Of a DNA stretch of 64,000 bases, positions 51,390-60,630 are shown one piece after another (the stretch's first letter is position 1; each line of letters starts with the position of its first letter). The DNA lies in contig NC_012489.1 of NCBI RefSeq assembly GCF_000010305.1, positions 434,001-498,000 on the forward strand, written 5' to 3'. The notes under the pieces were generated by a model that saw nothing but the letters and a program-made list of their open reading frames with translations, was not told where the DNA came from and searched no databases. The translations under genes were made by a program, and so were the position numbers. This DNA is from Gemmatimonas aurantiaca T-27 (GTDB lineage: Bacteria > Gemmatimonadota > Gemmatimonadetes > Gemmatimonadales > Gemmatimonadaceae).

Positions 51390-53378
51390 ATGAGTCAGAC
51401 ACCGCAGAAACCCGCCGCCGGATCGTCGCGGGCACGCTATCGCGATTTTGTGCAACAGTATGCCGCTGGCACACTGGGGGATCGCGCGCGCGACGAAAAT
51501 CCGCCGAATAAGACACAGGCGGACGCGTCATCGAACAATGGCGCCAATGTGGAGGCAAAGGGCTGGCGCGCCAAGCTGCTGCATGGCAAACGCGGCGACT
51601 ATCTGCGCGACTACCTGCGGTGGCTCGCTCCGCACCGAAAGCGGTTGGCCGTCGTGTGCGTACTCGCGCTGCTGTCGGCCGCGGCGCAGTCGGTGGAGCC
51701 GTTGTTCATGCGCTTCATCGTGGACAAGGTGTTGCTCGCAGAGATTCCGGCCGCCATCAAAGCTTCACGTCTCAACATGGCCGGCGCGGGGTTCCTGTTG
51801 CTGGTGGTGCTGTCGGCGTTCATCACCATCGGCAAGGACTACACGCAGCGCATCCTGAATGTGAAGGTGGTGTTGTCGCTGCGGCGGGCGGTGTTCGATC
51901 GCTTCATGCACTTACCGCTACCCACGCTGTGGAACATGAAAACCGGTGGACTGCTGTCGCGGTTGTCCGGCGATGTGGAATCCACCAGCGGTCTGTTGCA
52001 GATGGCCATCATTTCACCGTCGATTTCGGTGATGAAGCTGCTCATGGCCATGGGCGTGTTGCTGTCGCTCAATTGGCGCCTAGCCCTGACGGCGCTGGCA
52101 GTGATTCCGGGTGCGATGTTCATGAGCTTCACGTTTGCCAAGCGCATTCGCCCCATCTATCGCGTGGTGCGCCACGACTCGGAGCAGATCGACGGCCGTG
52201 TAGGTGAGGCGTTCAGCGGCATCCGTGTGGTGCGTGCTTTCCGACAGGAAGCGCGCGAGCTGCTGGCCTACATGCAGGGTCGACACACGGTGCTGCGCAA
52301 GGAACTGTTTGCCAGCCGCCGTGAGCTCGTGCTGTGGACGTCGTGGGGATTGCTCATCGCCATCGTGAATGTGGTCATCGTGTGGTACGGTGGGCATCTC
52401 GCGCTCCGCGGCAATGCCACGGTGGGCGATATCTTCGCCTTTCAGTGGTACACGTTCCTGCTAATGGGGCCTGTCTGGAACATCGTGAACTCCTTCAGCG
52501 AGATGCAACGTGCGCTCGCGGCCATGGAACGCGTGTTCGAAATTCTCGGCATGGCGCCGGACAAGCCCGACGTTCCTGATGCCACGGTAGCGCCTGAGGT
52601 CATTGACGAGATTCGTTTTGATCACGTGACCTTCGCCTATCACGAAGGCAAGCCGGTACTGCACGATCTCGATCTCACCATTCCCGGTGGCACCGTGGTC
52701 GCCCTCGTGGGACGCAGTGGCGCCGGCAAGACCACCGTGACCGATCTGGTGGCGCGTTTCCACGACCCCACGACGGGCGCCATTCTCGTGAATGGGGTGG
52801 ACATCCGGCAGATGCGGCTGGCGAGCTATCGTTCCCGCCTGGCCATCGTGCAGCAAGAAGTGTTTCTGTTCGATGGATCGGTGCGCGACAACATCGCCTA
52901 TGGGCGCCACCATGCGAGCGAAGAGGACATACTCAGCGCCGCTCGGCGGGCCAATGCCCACGAGTTCATCGAGCGGCTGGTGCATGGTTACGACACGGTG
53001 GTCGGTGAGCGTGGTGTGAAGCTGTCAGGGGGACAGAAACAACGCCTCGCCATTGCCCGGGCCATGCTTGCCGATCCGCAACTGCTCATTCTCGATGAGG
53101 CCACGAGCAATCTCGACACCGAGAGCGAGCAGCTCATTCAGGCATCACTCGCCGACCTGGTGACCGGTCGCACCACGTTCATCATCGCCCATCGGCTTTC
53201 CACCATCCGCCGGGCGGATCTGATTCTCGTACTGCAGGACGGACGGGTGGTGGAGCAGGGCCGCCACGAGGCGCTGATGGCGCGTGACGGCCTCTATGCG
53301 TCGATGGTCCGCCGGCAGGATGCGGGGATGATCGACGACTTCGATGCCATCACGACGCTGTCGGCTTCTCCGGCCTGA
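51390..53378 (+). CDS. ABC exporter, fused membrane and ATPase domains (MsbA type)
   Basis: A protein of 662 residues from ATG 51390 (MSQTPQKPAAGSS). About 80 hydrophilic residues precede six membrane helices (about 85-380). The ATPase domain has Walker A GRSGAGKTTV, the Q loop IVQQEVF, signature LSGGQKQRLAIARAM, Walker B LLILDEATSNLD and an H-loop IAHRLSTI. It would work as a homodimer exporting lipids or drugs. Its final 29 bases overlap the convergent MFS gene. Confidence 0.94.
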   Translation: MSQTPQKPAAGSSRARYRDFVQQYAAGTLGDRARDENPPNKTQADASSNNGANVEAKGWRAKLLHGKRGDYLRDYLRWLAPHRKRLAVVCVLALLSAAAQSVEPLFMRFIVDKVLLAEIPAAIKASRLNMAGAGFLLLVVLSAFITIGKDYTQRILNVKVVLSLRRAVFDRFMHLPLPTLWNMKTGGLLSRLSGDVESTSGLLQMAIISPSISVMKLLMAMGVLLSLNWRLALTALAVIPGAMFMSFTFAKRIRPIYRVVRHDSEQIDGRVGEAFSGIRVVRAFRQEARELLAYMQGRHTVLRKELFASRRELVLWTSWGLLIAIVNVVIVWYGGHLALRGNATVGDIFAFQWYTFLLMGPVWNIVNSFSEMQRALAAMERVFEILGMAPDKPDVPDATVAPEVIDEIRFDHVTFAYHEGKPVLHDLDLTIPGGTVVALVGRSGAGKTTVTDLVARFHDPTTGAILVNGVDIRQMRLASYRSRLAIVQQEVFLFDGSVRDNIAYGRHHASEEDILSAARRANAHEFIERLVHGYDTVVGERGVKLSGGQKQRLAIARAMLADPQLLILDEATSNLDTESEQLIQASLADLVTGRTTFIIAHRLSTIRRADLILVLQDGRVVEQGRHEALMARDGLYASMVRRQDAGMIDDFDAITTLSASPA

Positions 53379-54654
53379 TCATGCGTGGAGCATACTGTTC
53401 GAGATCCCGTCCCATGGCCAGTGTTGCGAGCACCAGCACGGCGCTGATCAGAAAGGGTGTGGGTTGCCCGAGTGAATCGTAGGCCGCGCCCAGAATCACC
53501 GGGAAGGCGACGCGGGTGATGCCCCCATACGTCTGTTGCACACCCATGTAGAGCCCACGTTCGGTGCTGCTCACCACACGCGACAGCATGGCTGTTACGC
53601 AGGGGAACGTGAACGCCGTGCCCAGCGGCAGCATGCCCACGGCCAGCGCCAGCGTGACGTAGTCATGCGACAACGACACACCGGTCAGGCCGATGGCGAG
53701 GAAGACCACGCCAATGCGACTGAGGCGCGGTTCGCCCACGCGGTCGACCAGTCGGCCGAGGATGAGTGCGCGGACCACCACACTGAGCACGCCGATGTAC
53801 ATGAAGAAGTAGCCGATCGTGTCGGCTGTGACGCCGAACCGCCAACCGAGAAACAGGGCCAGAATGGCGGTGGTGCCCTGAAACGCACCGATGGCGATGG
53901 CGTAAATCAGAATGAGTCGCGATGCCGGCTCATTGGGATGTGAAATCACGCGAAACACCGCTTCGCGCGAACTGCGTCGCACTGGCTTGCTGCCATCGGC
54001 AGCCAGTCCACCGGGTTTCCGGATTTCGTTCAGGTACTTCCGGGCGAAGGCCATGTTCACGACACACAGTGCCGCCGCCACGAGGCCCGGCGTGTGCGGA
54101 CTCCAGTGCTGCACCCAACTGCCGATGACTGGCCCCAGTGCCACGCCGGCGTTGGTCGCCGCCGACAGCCACCCCAGACTCTTGGCGCGGTCTTCGGGGC
54201 GTGTGGCATCGGCTACGTAGGCCTGGATGACACTGACGGTGCCGCCGCCCGCGCCCTGCACGATGCGCGAGAGAAACAACAACCACAGGCTGTCGGCGTA
54301 GGCGAACACCACGTACGCCACAGCGCTCGCGCCCAGTCCAACCATGAGCGCGGGGCGTCGACCATATCGGTCACTGAACCGACCCCACAGTGGTGCGCTG
54401 AGCAACTGCGCCACACTGAAGGAGCTCACGAGCAGGCCCACCACAAATCCGCCCGCGCCGAGGTTTTCGGCGTAGAACGGCAGGAGAGGCAGGATCATCA
54501 ACAGGCCCAGCATGTCGATGAATGCCGTGACCATCAGCACGGTCAGCTTGCCGAAGGCGGTCTTCCCGCCGTCGGCTGGCAATTCGTCGTCGATGTGGGG
54601 CTCGGACGGCCCGGGTGGTGCGGCGGGAGGGGGTGAAGCGGGAGAGTCGGACAT
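53350..54654 (-). CDS. Major facilitator superfamily efflux-type transporter
   Basis: A protein of 434 residues with twelve predicted membrane helices. The loop 2-3 motif GRFSDRYGRRPAL near 96-108 and RIVQGAGGGTVSVIQAYVAD near 134-153 are typical of TetA/DHA1 proton-coupled antiporters. An N-terminal Pro-rich cytoplasmic segment of about 30 residues comes first. It starts 36 bases after the nucleoside permease gene on the same strand and may be transcribed with it. The substrate is unknown. Confidence 0.92.
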   Translation of the reverse strand: MSDSPASPPPAAPPGPSEPHIDDELPADGGKTAFGKLTVLMVTAFIDMLGLLMILPLLPFYAENLGAGGFVVGLLVSSFSVAQLLSAPLWGRFSDRYGRRPALMVGLGASAVAYVVFAYADSLWLLFLSRIVQGAGGGTVSVIQAYVADATRPEDRAKSLGWLSAATNAGVALGPVIGSWVQHWSPHTPGLVAAALCVVNMAFARKYLNEIRKPGGLAADGSKPVRRSSREAVFRVISHPNEPASRLILIYAIAIGAFQGTTAILALFLGWRFGVTADTIGYFFMYIGVLSVVVRALILGRLVDRVGEPRLSRIGVVFLAIGLTGVSLSHDYVTLALAVGMLPLGTAFTFPCVTAMLSRVVSSTERGLYMGVQQTYGGITRVAFPVILGAAYDSLGQPTPFLISAVLVLATLAMGRDLEQYAPRMIRPEKPTAS

Positions 54655-54690
54655 TCATGCTCGCCGATGCGAGCGGACAGTGAGGAAGAG

Positions 54691-55569
54691 CTAGTCGGTC
54701 TTGCCGAGTGCGGCGGGGGCGACGCTGCGCCCCACGACACCGGCGAGGGCGATGATCGTGAGCAGGTAGGGGATCATCTCGACGAACTGGCTCGGAATGA
54801 GCTGAGCGCCCTGGAGCTGGATCTGGAGTGTTTCGGCGGCCGCAAACAACACACACGCCACGGCCACGCGTACCGGTTCCCAACGACCGAAGATCACGGC
54901 CGCCAGGGCAATGAACCCGCGACCGGCCGTCATGCCGTCGGTGAACTGGTGCTGATCGAGTGCGAGATAGGCACCACCCAGGCTGGCGAGCGAGCCGGCG
55001 ATGAGCAGTCCCTTGAATCGCAGCGGTGCAACCGCCACACCGAGTGAGGCGGCCGCTTCCGGCTTCTCTCCAACGGCGCGTACGCGCAATCCGAATGGCG
55101 TGTGATACAACACCCATCCGAGTACCGGCAGGGCGGCCAATCCGATCCATACCACTGGGTTTACAAAGCTGGCGAGCATGGCATTGCTGATGCCTTCGCC
55201 GCCAAAACCGGGGACGCGGGGCGAATTGCTCGCGCTGTCGAATACCAGGCGCAGGAAAAACCGGGTGCCGGCCACGACAACGAGATTGATGGCCACTCCC
55301 ACGACCACCTGATTGGCCTTGAAGCGCAGGGTGGCCACAGCCAGGACTGTGGTCACGATGGCGCCGGCAACCAGCGCGCCGACCAGCCCGATCCACGGCG
55401 AATTCCCGTAGTAGCTACCCAATGCGGCGCCAAATGCGCCTGAGAGCATCAACCCCTCGAGCCCCAGGGCGATGACGCCCACTCGTTCCGACATGACACC
55501 GCCCGCCGCCGCGAGCAGGTACGGAATGGCAATGCGGATGGTCTGCAGGAGGAACATCAGGGCCATCAT
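54691..55569 (-). CDS. Nucleoside-type ABC transporter permease (second)
   Basis: A protein of 292 residues of the BPD_transp_2 family with about eight to nine membrane helices. Signatures include VGVIALGLEGLMLSGAFGAA near 30-49 and GRGFIALAAVIFGRWEP near 224-240. It pairs with the upstream permease, with which it shares a 4-base overlap, to form the channel of a BMP-dependent importer such as NupABC or YufNOPQ. These import purine nucleosides. Confidence 0.93.
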   Translation of the reverse strand: MMALMFLLQTIRIAIPYLLAAAGGVMSERVGVIALGLEGLMLSGAFGAALGSYYGNSPWIGLVGALVAGAIVTTVLAVATLRFKANQVVVGVAINLVVVAGTRFFLRLVFDSASNSPRVPGFGGEGISNAMLASFVNPVVWIGLAALPVLGWVLYHTPFGLRVRAVGEKPEAAASLGVAVAPLRFKGLLIAGSLASLGGAYLALDQHQFTDGMTAGRGFIALAAVIFGRWEPVRVAVACVLFAAAETLQIQLQGAQLIPSQFVEMIPYLLTIIALAGVVGRSVAPAALGKTD

Positions 55570-56675
55570 GCGACACCCTCCGCGCGCGAACCACGCAGCG
55601 TATTCGCCGCGCGGGCTGCGGCGGCGCGCAGTTGCGTCTGTACTTCAGGCACGGCGGTCGCCACGGCGAGAATGACCACCGCCGTGAGGATATCGGTGAG
55701 CTGCTTGGGCACGATGGCGTTCACGGCCAGGCCACCCTGTGACAGCGTGGCAAACAACAGCGCCGATGCGAGAATGCCGATGGGATGGTTCCGGCCCACC
55801 AAGGCCACCGCGATGCCGAGGAAGCCTGCACCGCCGGCGAAGCCATCTTCGTAGTAGCCTTTGTACCCGAGCACGAAGTTCACCCCACCCAATCCGGCGA
55901 GCGCGCCGGAGAGCGCCATCGTCACCAGCAGGACGCGGGGCACGCGCACGCCACCGTACTCGGCGGCATCGGGCTGCAGTCCCACTGCGCGCAGCTCATA
56001 GCCGCTGCGGGTGTGGAACAGATACCACCAGGCTGCGACGGCGGCTGCCACGGCAAATAGCAGTGTGAAGTTGGCCGCACTGCCACGGAACATCGCAAAT
56101 GCATCGGCCAGCCTGGGCACGGTGCCTGCGGCAATACCGGGCGTGTGCAGCGTTTCCGGCACATGTAGCTTGGCCGATACGAACCAGTTGAGCAGCGCCA
56201 GCACGATGAAATTGAGCATGATCGTGACGATCACTTCACTGGCGCCGAATCGTGCCCGCAGCACGCCCGGTACCGCGCCAACACCGGCGCCGGTCAGCAT
56301 GGCCGCTGCGACACACACCGGGACGGCCACCACGGCCGGCACACCGGCCGGCAACAACAATCCCATCACGGCTGCGCCAAAACCGCCCGCAGCCAACTGC
56401 CCTTCGGCGCCCACATTGAACAGTCCCGCGCGCGCCGCGAAGGCAAACGCGAGACCGGTGCAGGTGAGCGTGGTGGTCTTGTAGAGCACCTGCCCGATGC
56501 CGTACGCATTGCCCCAGGTGCCTTTCACCAGCAGTGAGAACACGGCTGCTGGAGCTTCACCAAAGGTGAGAATGAGCAGATCGCCCACCACCGCCGCGAT
56601 GCACAGCGCCACAATGGGCGGCAGTACGGCTTCCCAGATACCACGATCCACCCGCATGCCGGTATCCGTGCTCAT
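55566..56675 (-). CDS. Nucleoside-type ABC transporter permease (first)
   Basis: A protein of 369 residues from ATG 56675 (MSTDTGMRVDRG), which overlaps the ATPase stop by 4 bases; the frame to 56720 was rejected. About nine to ten membrane helices, with RAGLFNVGAEGQLAAGGFGA near 100 and FAGGAGFLGIAVALVGRNHP near 282 as the BPD_transp_2 motifs. It forms a heterodimeric channel with the next gene product. Confidence 0.93.
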   Translation of the reverse strand: MSTDTGMRVDRGIWEAVLPPIVALCIAAVVGDLLILTFGEAPAAVFSLLVKGTWGNAYGIGQVLYKTTTLTCTGLAFAFAARAGLFNVGAEGQLAAGGFGAAVMGLLLPAGVPAVVAVPVCVAAAMLTGAGVGAVPGVLRARFGASEVIVTIMLNFIVLALLNWFVSAKLHVPETLHTPGIAAGTVPRLADAFAMFRGSAANFTLLFAVAAAVAAWWYLFHTRSGYELRAVGLQPDAAEYGGVRVPRVLLVTMALSGALAGLGGVNFVLGYKGYYEDGFAGGAGFLGIAVALVGRNHPIGILASALLFATLSQGGLAVNAIVPKQLTDILTAVVILAVATAVPEVQTQLRAAAARAANTLRGSRAEGVA

Positions 56676-58270
56676 GCCGCGGCTCCCGTCATGAACGGTC
56701 CAAGCAACTCGGCGCTGCACGCTGCCCGTGGCAATACGGTGGCAAACCGACCCCCGTACATCACGGCAATGCGATCGGACAATGCCAGCACTTCCGTCAG
56801 GTCCGCGCTGATAAGCAGGATGCCCTTGCCAGCGTCACGGGCTGCCCGTAGCTGCGCATGAATGAACTCGATGGCGCCCACGTCCACACCGCGTGTGGGT
56901 TGGGCAGCCAGCAACACGCTGAACGAGCGACCCATCTCCCGCGCGATCACGATCTTCTGCTGATTGCCCCCCGACAGTGCCCGCGCAGGGAGCGCCGGCA
57001 TGGGAGGGCGAATATCGAAGCGCCCGATCTGCTCCTTCGCGTTGGCATCGATGGCGGCATGATCCAGCTTGCCACGCGTGCCAAAATGATGCTGCCGCCC
57101 GAGGATCAGGTTGTCGGCGATGGAGTAGTCAAGCACCAGACCCCGGCGATGGCGGTCTTCCGGAATGTGCGACAATCCACGATCGGCCCGCTCGCGCACG
57201 GACAGGGTGCCAAACGCCTGGCCACCCAATTCGATGCGACCACTGCGCACCGTGCGCAGGCCGGCGATGGCTTCGAGCAGCTCCGTCTGTCCGTTGCCTT
57301 CCACACCGGCGATGCCGAAGATCTCACCGGGCCGGATATCGAACGACAGGTCGTTGACCGCGGCGAGGCCACGATCAGAAACCACTTGAAGGCCGGTGAT
57401 GCGCAGTGCGGGAGCCGCGGTTGGTGCCGCCGATGCATTCGCCGATGTATCGGCCGTTGCGGAATCCACCGGCGTGTCCACCGCGCCCACCGCTTCGAGA
57501 TGCAATGCCACATCGCGTCCAACCATCGCGCGGGCAATCTCGCGTGGGGTCACCCCCTGCGTGGGAAAGCGCGACACGGTCGTACCGGCCCGCATCACGG
57601 TGATGTGATCAGATACGGCGATCACTTCGTCGAGCTTGTGCGTGATGAGTACCACGGTGCCGCCATCGTCACGCAGGGCGCGCAGCACGGTCCACAGTTC
57701 CTGCACTTCCGGCGGGGACAGCACCGCCGTGGGCTCGTCGAGAATGAGGATCTTCGCGCCGCGGTACAGCGTCTTGAGAATCTCCACGCGCTGGGCTTCA
57801 CCGACCGACAGATCGGCCACCTTGGCGTGGGGATCGACGTGCAGGCCACACTTGCGACACAGCGATTCCACTTCGATGGCCGCGCGATGCAGGTCCACGC
57901 GCAAGCCGTTTTGGGGCTCCACGCCCAGCACGACATTCTCGGCCACCGTGAGCGTGGGCACGAGCATGAAATGCTGGTGCACCATGCCCACACCGGCGCT
58001 GATCGCTTCGGTGGTCTTCCAGCCGGTCACGTCGCGGCCATTCACTTCCACCGAGCCGGCATCGGGCGCATAGAGGCCAGCGAGCACCCGCATCAGCGTA
58101 CTCTTGCCGGCGCCGTTTTCGCCCACGAGCGCATGGATCTCGCCGGTGGCGACATCCAACGAGGCGTCGCGATTGGCGACGACCCCGCCAAACGTTTTCA
58201 CGACGCCACGCATGCAGATGGCCAATGGTTTCTGCGCAGCGGAAGCGGCGGTCGGAGCAGGAGTGGTCAT
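56672..58270 (-). CDS. Nucleoside-type ABC transporter ATP-binding protein, two NBDs
   Basis: A protein of 532 residues from ATG 58270 (MTTPAPTAASAAQK). Two tandem ATPase domains as in RbsA/YufO. The first has GENGAGKSTLMRVLAGL near 54-70, LSVGEAQRVEILK and LILDEPTAVLSPPEV. The second has GVEGNGQTELLEAIAGL near 325, LSGGNQQKIVIAREM and AAQPTRGVDVGAIEF. A stretch rich in Ala and Asp (about 255-285) links them. It powers the importer with the two permeases. It begins 2 bases after the BMP protein stop. Confidence 0.95.
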   Translation of the reverse strand: MTTPAPTAASAAQKPLAICMRGVVKTFGGVVANRDASLDVATGEIHALVGENGAGKSTLMRVLAGLYAPDAGSVEVNGRDVTGWKTTEAISAGVGMVHQHFMLVPTLTVAENVVLGVEPQNGLRVDLHRAAIEVESLCRKCGLHVDPHAKVADLSVGEAQRVEILKTLYRGAKILILDEPTAVLSPPEVQELWTVLRALRDDGGTVVLITHKLDEVIAVSDHITVMRAGTTVSRFPTQGVTPREIARAMVGRDVALHLEAVGAVDTPVDSATADTSANASAAPTAAPALRITGLQVVSDRGLAAVNDLSFDIRPGEIFGIAGVEGNGQTELLEAIAGLRTVRSGRIELGGQAFGTLSVRERADRGLSHIPEDRHRRGLVLDYSIADNLILGRQHHFGTRGKLDHAAIDANAKEQIGRFDIRPPMPALPARALSGGNQQKIVIAREMGRSFSVLLAAQPTRGVDVGAIEFIHAQLRAARDAGKGILLISADLTEVLALSDRIAVMYGGRFATVLPRAACSAELLGPFMTGAAA

Positions 58271-58272
58271 GC

Positions 58273-59319
58273 TCAACGTCCTCCGCGTGTGCTGGGCACG
58301 GTGATGCGCCCGTCGATGATCTTCGCGGTGAGCGAATCGAGCGTCACACGCACGCTGTCGGGAATGAGGGCCTTGTTGTTGTCGTCGTACACATAGCCCA
58401 CGCCTTTTTCGGCCAACCCGAATTGCTGCACACCGCCCGTGAAGTGGCCTTCTTTCACCGCCTTGACGGCCTGATACACCGACTCGTCGATGCCTTTCAC
58501 CATGGAGGTGAGCACGAAACCCGGGGCTTCGCTGTACTGATCGGCATCCACGCCGATAGCCAGCTTGCCCGCCGTGCGGGCGGCTTCGAACACGCCGAGT
58601 CCGGTGGAGCCGGAGGCATGGAAGATCACATTGGCGCCTTGATTGTACATGGACAGCGCCATCTCCTTGCCACGCCCCGGATTGCGGAAGGCCTCCGGGG
58701 TCACACCGGCATAGTTCACGATGACTTCGCAGTCGGGGCACACGTGCTGCACGCCCGCCTTGTAGCCGGCCTCGAACTTGTGAATGAGCGCGATGTCCAT
58801 GCCGCCCACGAAGCCCACTTTCTTGCTCTTGCCCACCAGTGCCGCGAGCGCCCCGACGAGGAAGGAGCCTTCTTCCTCGCGAAACTTGAGTGCCTTGAGG
58901 TTCGAGGGCAGCGGCAACGGGTTGCCATTGGCATCCGTCGGCAGCGAGAGATCCACGTCGGCAAAGCGGACGTTCGGATACTCCTTGGCCAGCGGCAGGA
59001 TGTCGTCGGTGAAGATGAAGCCCACGCCGATCACGATATCCATGCCTTCGGCGGCCAGCAGCCGAAGCCCCGCTTCACGATCCGAGCCATCACCGGGCTC
59101 GATATAGGTCACGCGTGCCCCCAGTTCCTTCGCGGCCCGCATGCCGCCGAGGTAGGCACCGTCGTTGAACGACTTGTCGCCGCGACCGCCGACATCGAAC
59201 ACGATGCCGACATCGAGGCCTTCAGAGGTGTCGGCGACCGTGGCCCCGGAGGGCCGGACGGTGAGCAGCGCGAGATGGGCGAGGAGGAGCGCCCCGATCA
59301 GGAAGAGGGTACGGCGCAT
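58273..59319 (-). CDS. BMP-family substrate-binding protein of a nucleoside ABC importer
   Basis: A protein of 348 residues with an N-terminal hydrophobic signal (RRTLFLIGALLLAHLALLTV). There is no lipobox cysteine, unlike most BmpA proteins of Gram-positives, so it is a soluble periplasmic or tethered protein. The domain has VGIVFDVGGRGDKSFNDGAY near 37-56, a signature of basic membrane protein/PnrA-like purine-nucleoside binders, then GVGFIFTDDILPLAKEYP and VGFVGGMDIALIHKFEAGY. It is first in a four-gene importer operon. Confidence 0.93.
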   Translation of the reverse strand: MRRTLFLIGALLLAHLALLTVRPSGATVADTSEGLDVGIVFDVGGRGDKSFNDGAYLGGMRAAKELGARVTYIEPGDGSDREAGLRLLAAEGMDIVIGVGFIFTDDILPLAKEYPNVRFADVDLSLPTDANGNPLPLPSNLKALKFREEEGSFLVGALAALVGKSKKVGFVGGMDIALIHKFEAGYKAGVQHVCPDCEVIVNYAGVTPEAFRNPGRGKEMALSMYNQGANVIFHASGSTGLGVFEAARTAGKLAIGVDADQYSEAPGFVLTSMVKGIDESVYQAVKAVKEGHFTGGVQQFGLAEKGVGYVYDDNNKALIPDSVRVTLDSLTAKIIDGRITVPSTRGGR

Positions 59320-59376
59320 GGCACCGAAGGTTCGCCGTCGAACACGTTCTCGGGAAGGGCCGACACGCTCCGACTG

Positions 59377-60630
59377 TCAGCGTTTCGCCGGCGATGCCCG
59401 GAACAGGCCGTGCAGCATATCGCTGGCAAACACGCCCGTGGGTGTCCAATGCACGCCCCACACGTACACCGGTGCCGAAAGCCCCCCGGCGTACCGCGCC
59501 TTCCATCGGCCCATTTTCTGCAGATCGCAGCGGCCATCCGCTCCACGCTGACCGGGGGCACAATTTCCCAGATCCCCCCGCACATCGAGCACCTGCACGC
59601 CGCCATTGTAGTAGGCGGCGTAGGCAAACCCATTGGCCTCGTCCACCGAGAAGTTGTGCGTGCCCGCCCCCGGCATCGTGTAGAATGCCACCTCCACGGG
59701 CAGTTGGATGTTGCTGATGTCCACCACGTGGATATCGCCGCTGCTGGTTGAGCCGATCGAACCCGGTCCTTCCTGACCCACGAGCACGTACTGCTTGTTG
59801 CCGGTCACCGGATCATGGATCCACCACATGTTGTGGACCTGGCCCCCCAGCGTGGTGATGCGGGAAATCCGGCGGGGTTGTGCCACCGACCCATTGCCGG
59901 CGCCTCCGATATCCCAGATGCCCATGCCGTCGTTCCATTCGGCCGTGAACAACAAGCCGTCACGGACGAATACGTCGTGCAGATTGGGGCGGCCCATGGC
60001 CTGCGAGAACACCGTGCGCGGTGTGGCAGGATTGGACAGGTCGAGCACCACCAGGCGGGAAGCCACATTGCTTGACGGATCGACTACACAGAAGGCGTAC
60101 AGCACGCCGTTCACCCGGGCGAGTTCGGCGGTGTGCACACCGTACTGCATCTCACCCCCCGTGGTGCGCACCAGCAGTTGTGGCTTGCGGGCATCGGCCA
60201 TGGAGTAGATGGCCACACCGCCATTGGGATTGCTCTCGATGGCGACCAGCATGATCGAGCCGTCGTCCGACACCTGCACATCGCCGGTGGTGGACGCGTT
60301 CTCCACGATCACACTGTCCACCAGACGTGGCTGATCGGTGCTCACATCCCAGATCTTCACGGCATTGCCGCGGGCCACGGAGCGGATGCCCCAACTGCTG
60401 GTGTAGGCGGTGTTGCCGCGTACCCACAACTCCGACGTATACCGATCGGAGACGTTGCCTATCGCGACGTGTGTGAGGGTCGTCCCCGACCCCACCCCGA
60501 GCGCACCCACGGAGACCGGATCGCTGCCACACGCCGCCAGCAGGGCCCCGGTGAGCATTGCGGTGGCGGTCAGTACGAGTCTGATCGACGACATCGACAC
60601 GAACGGGGTACGGGGCGAGCGCATCGGCAT
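59377..60630 (-). CDS. LVIVD-repeat lipoprotein (choice-of-anchor style beta-propeller)
   Basis: A protein of 417 residues from ATG 60630, which shares its first base with the previous stop (TGATG). ATGs at 60624 and 60594 are alternatives. The lipobox is LLAACGS. The body has LVIVD-type repeats such as AVKIWDVSTDQPRLVDSVIV, RLVVLDLSNPATPRTVFSQA, DIHVVDISNIQLPVEVAFY and GVQVLDVRG, forming a propeller. Family members are extracytoplasmic and mostly uncharacterised. It is probably made with the upstream barrel-like protein. Confidence 0.82.
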   Translation of the reverse strand: MPMRSPRTPFVSMSSIRLVLTATAMLTGALLAACGSDPVSVGALGVGSGTTLTHVAIGNVSDRYTSELWVRGNTAYTSSWGIRSVARGNAVKIWDVSTDQPRLVDSVIVENASTTGDVQVSDDGSIMLVAIESNPNGGVAIYSMADARKPQLLVRTTGGEMQYGVHTAELARVNGVLYAFCVVDPSSNVASRLVVLDLSNPATPRTVFSQAMGRPNLHDVFVRDGLLFTAEWNDGMGIWDIGGAGNGSVAQPRRISRITTLGGQVHNMWWIHDPVTGNKQYVLVGQEGPGSIGSTSSGDIHVVDISNIQLPVEVAFYTMPGAGTHNFSVDEANGFAYAAYYNGGVQVLDVRGDLGNCAPGQRGADGRCDLQKMGRWKARYAGGLSAPVYVWGVHWTPTGVFASDMLHGLFRASPAKR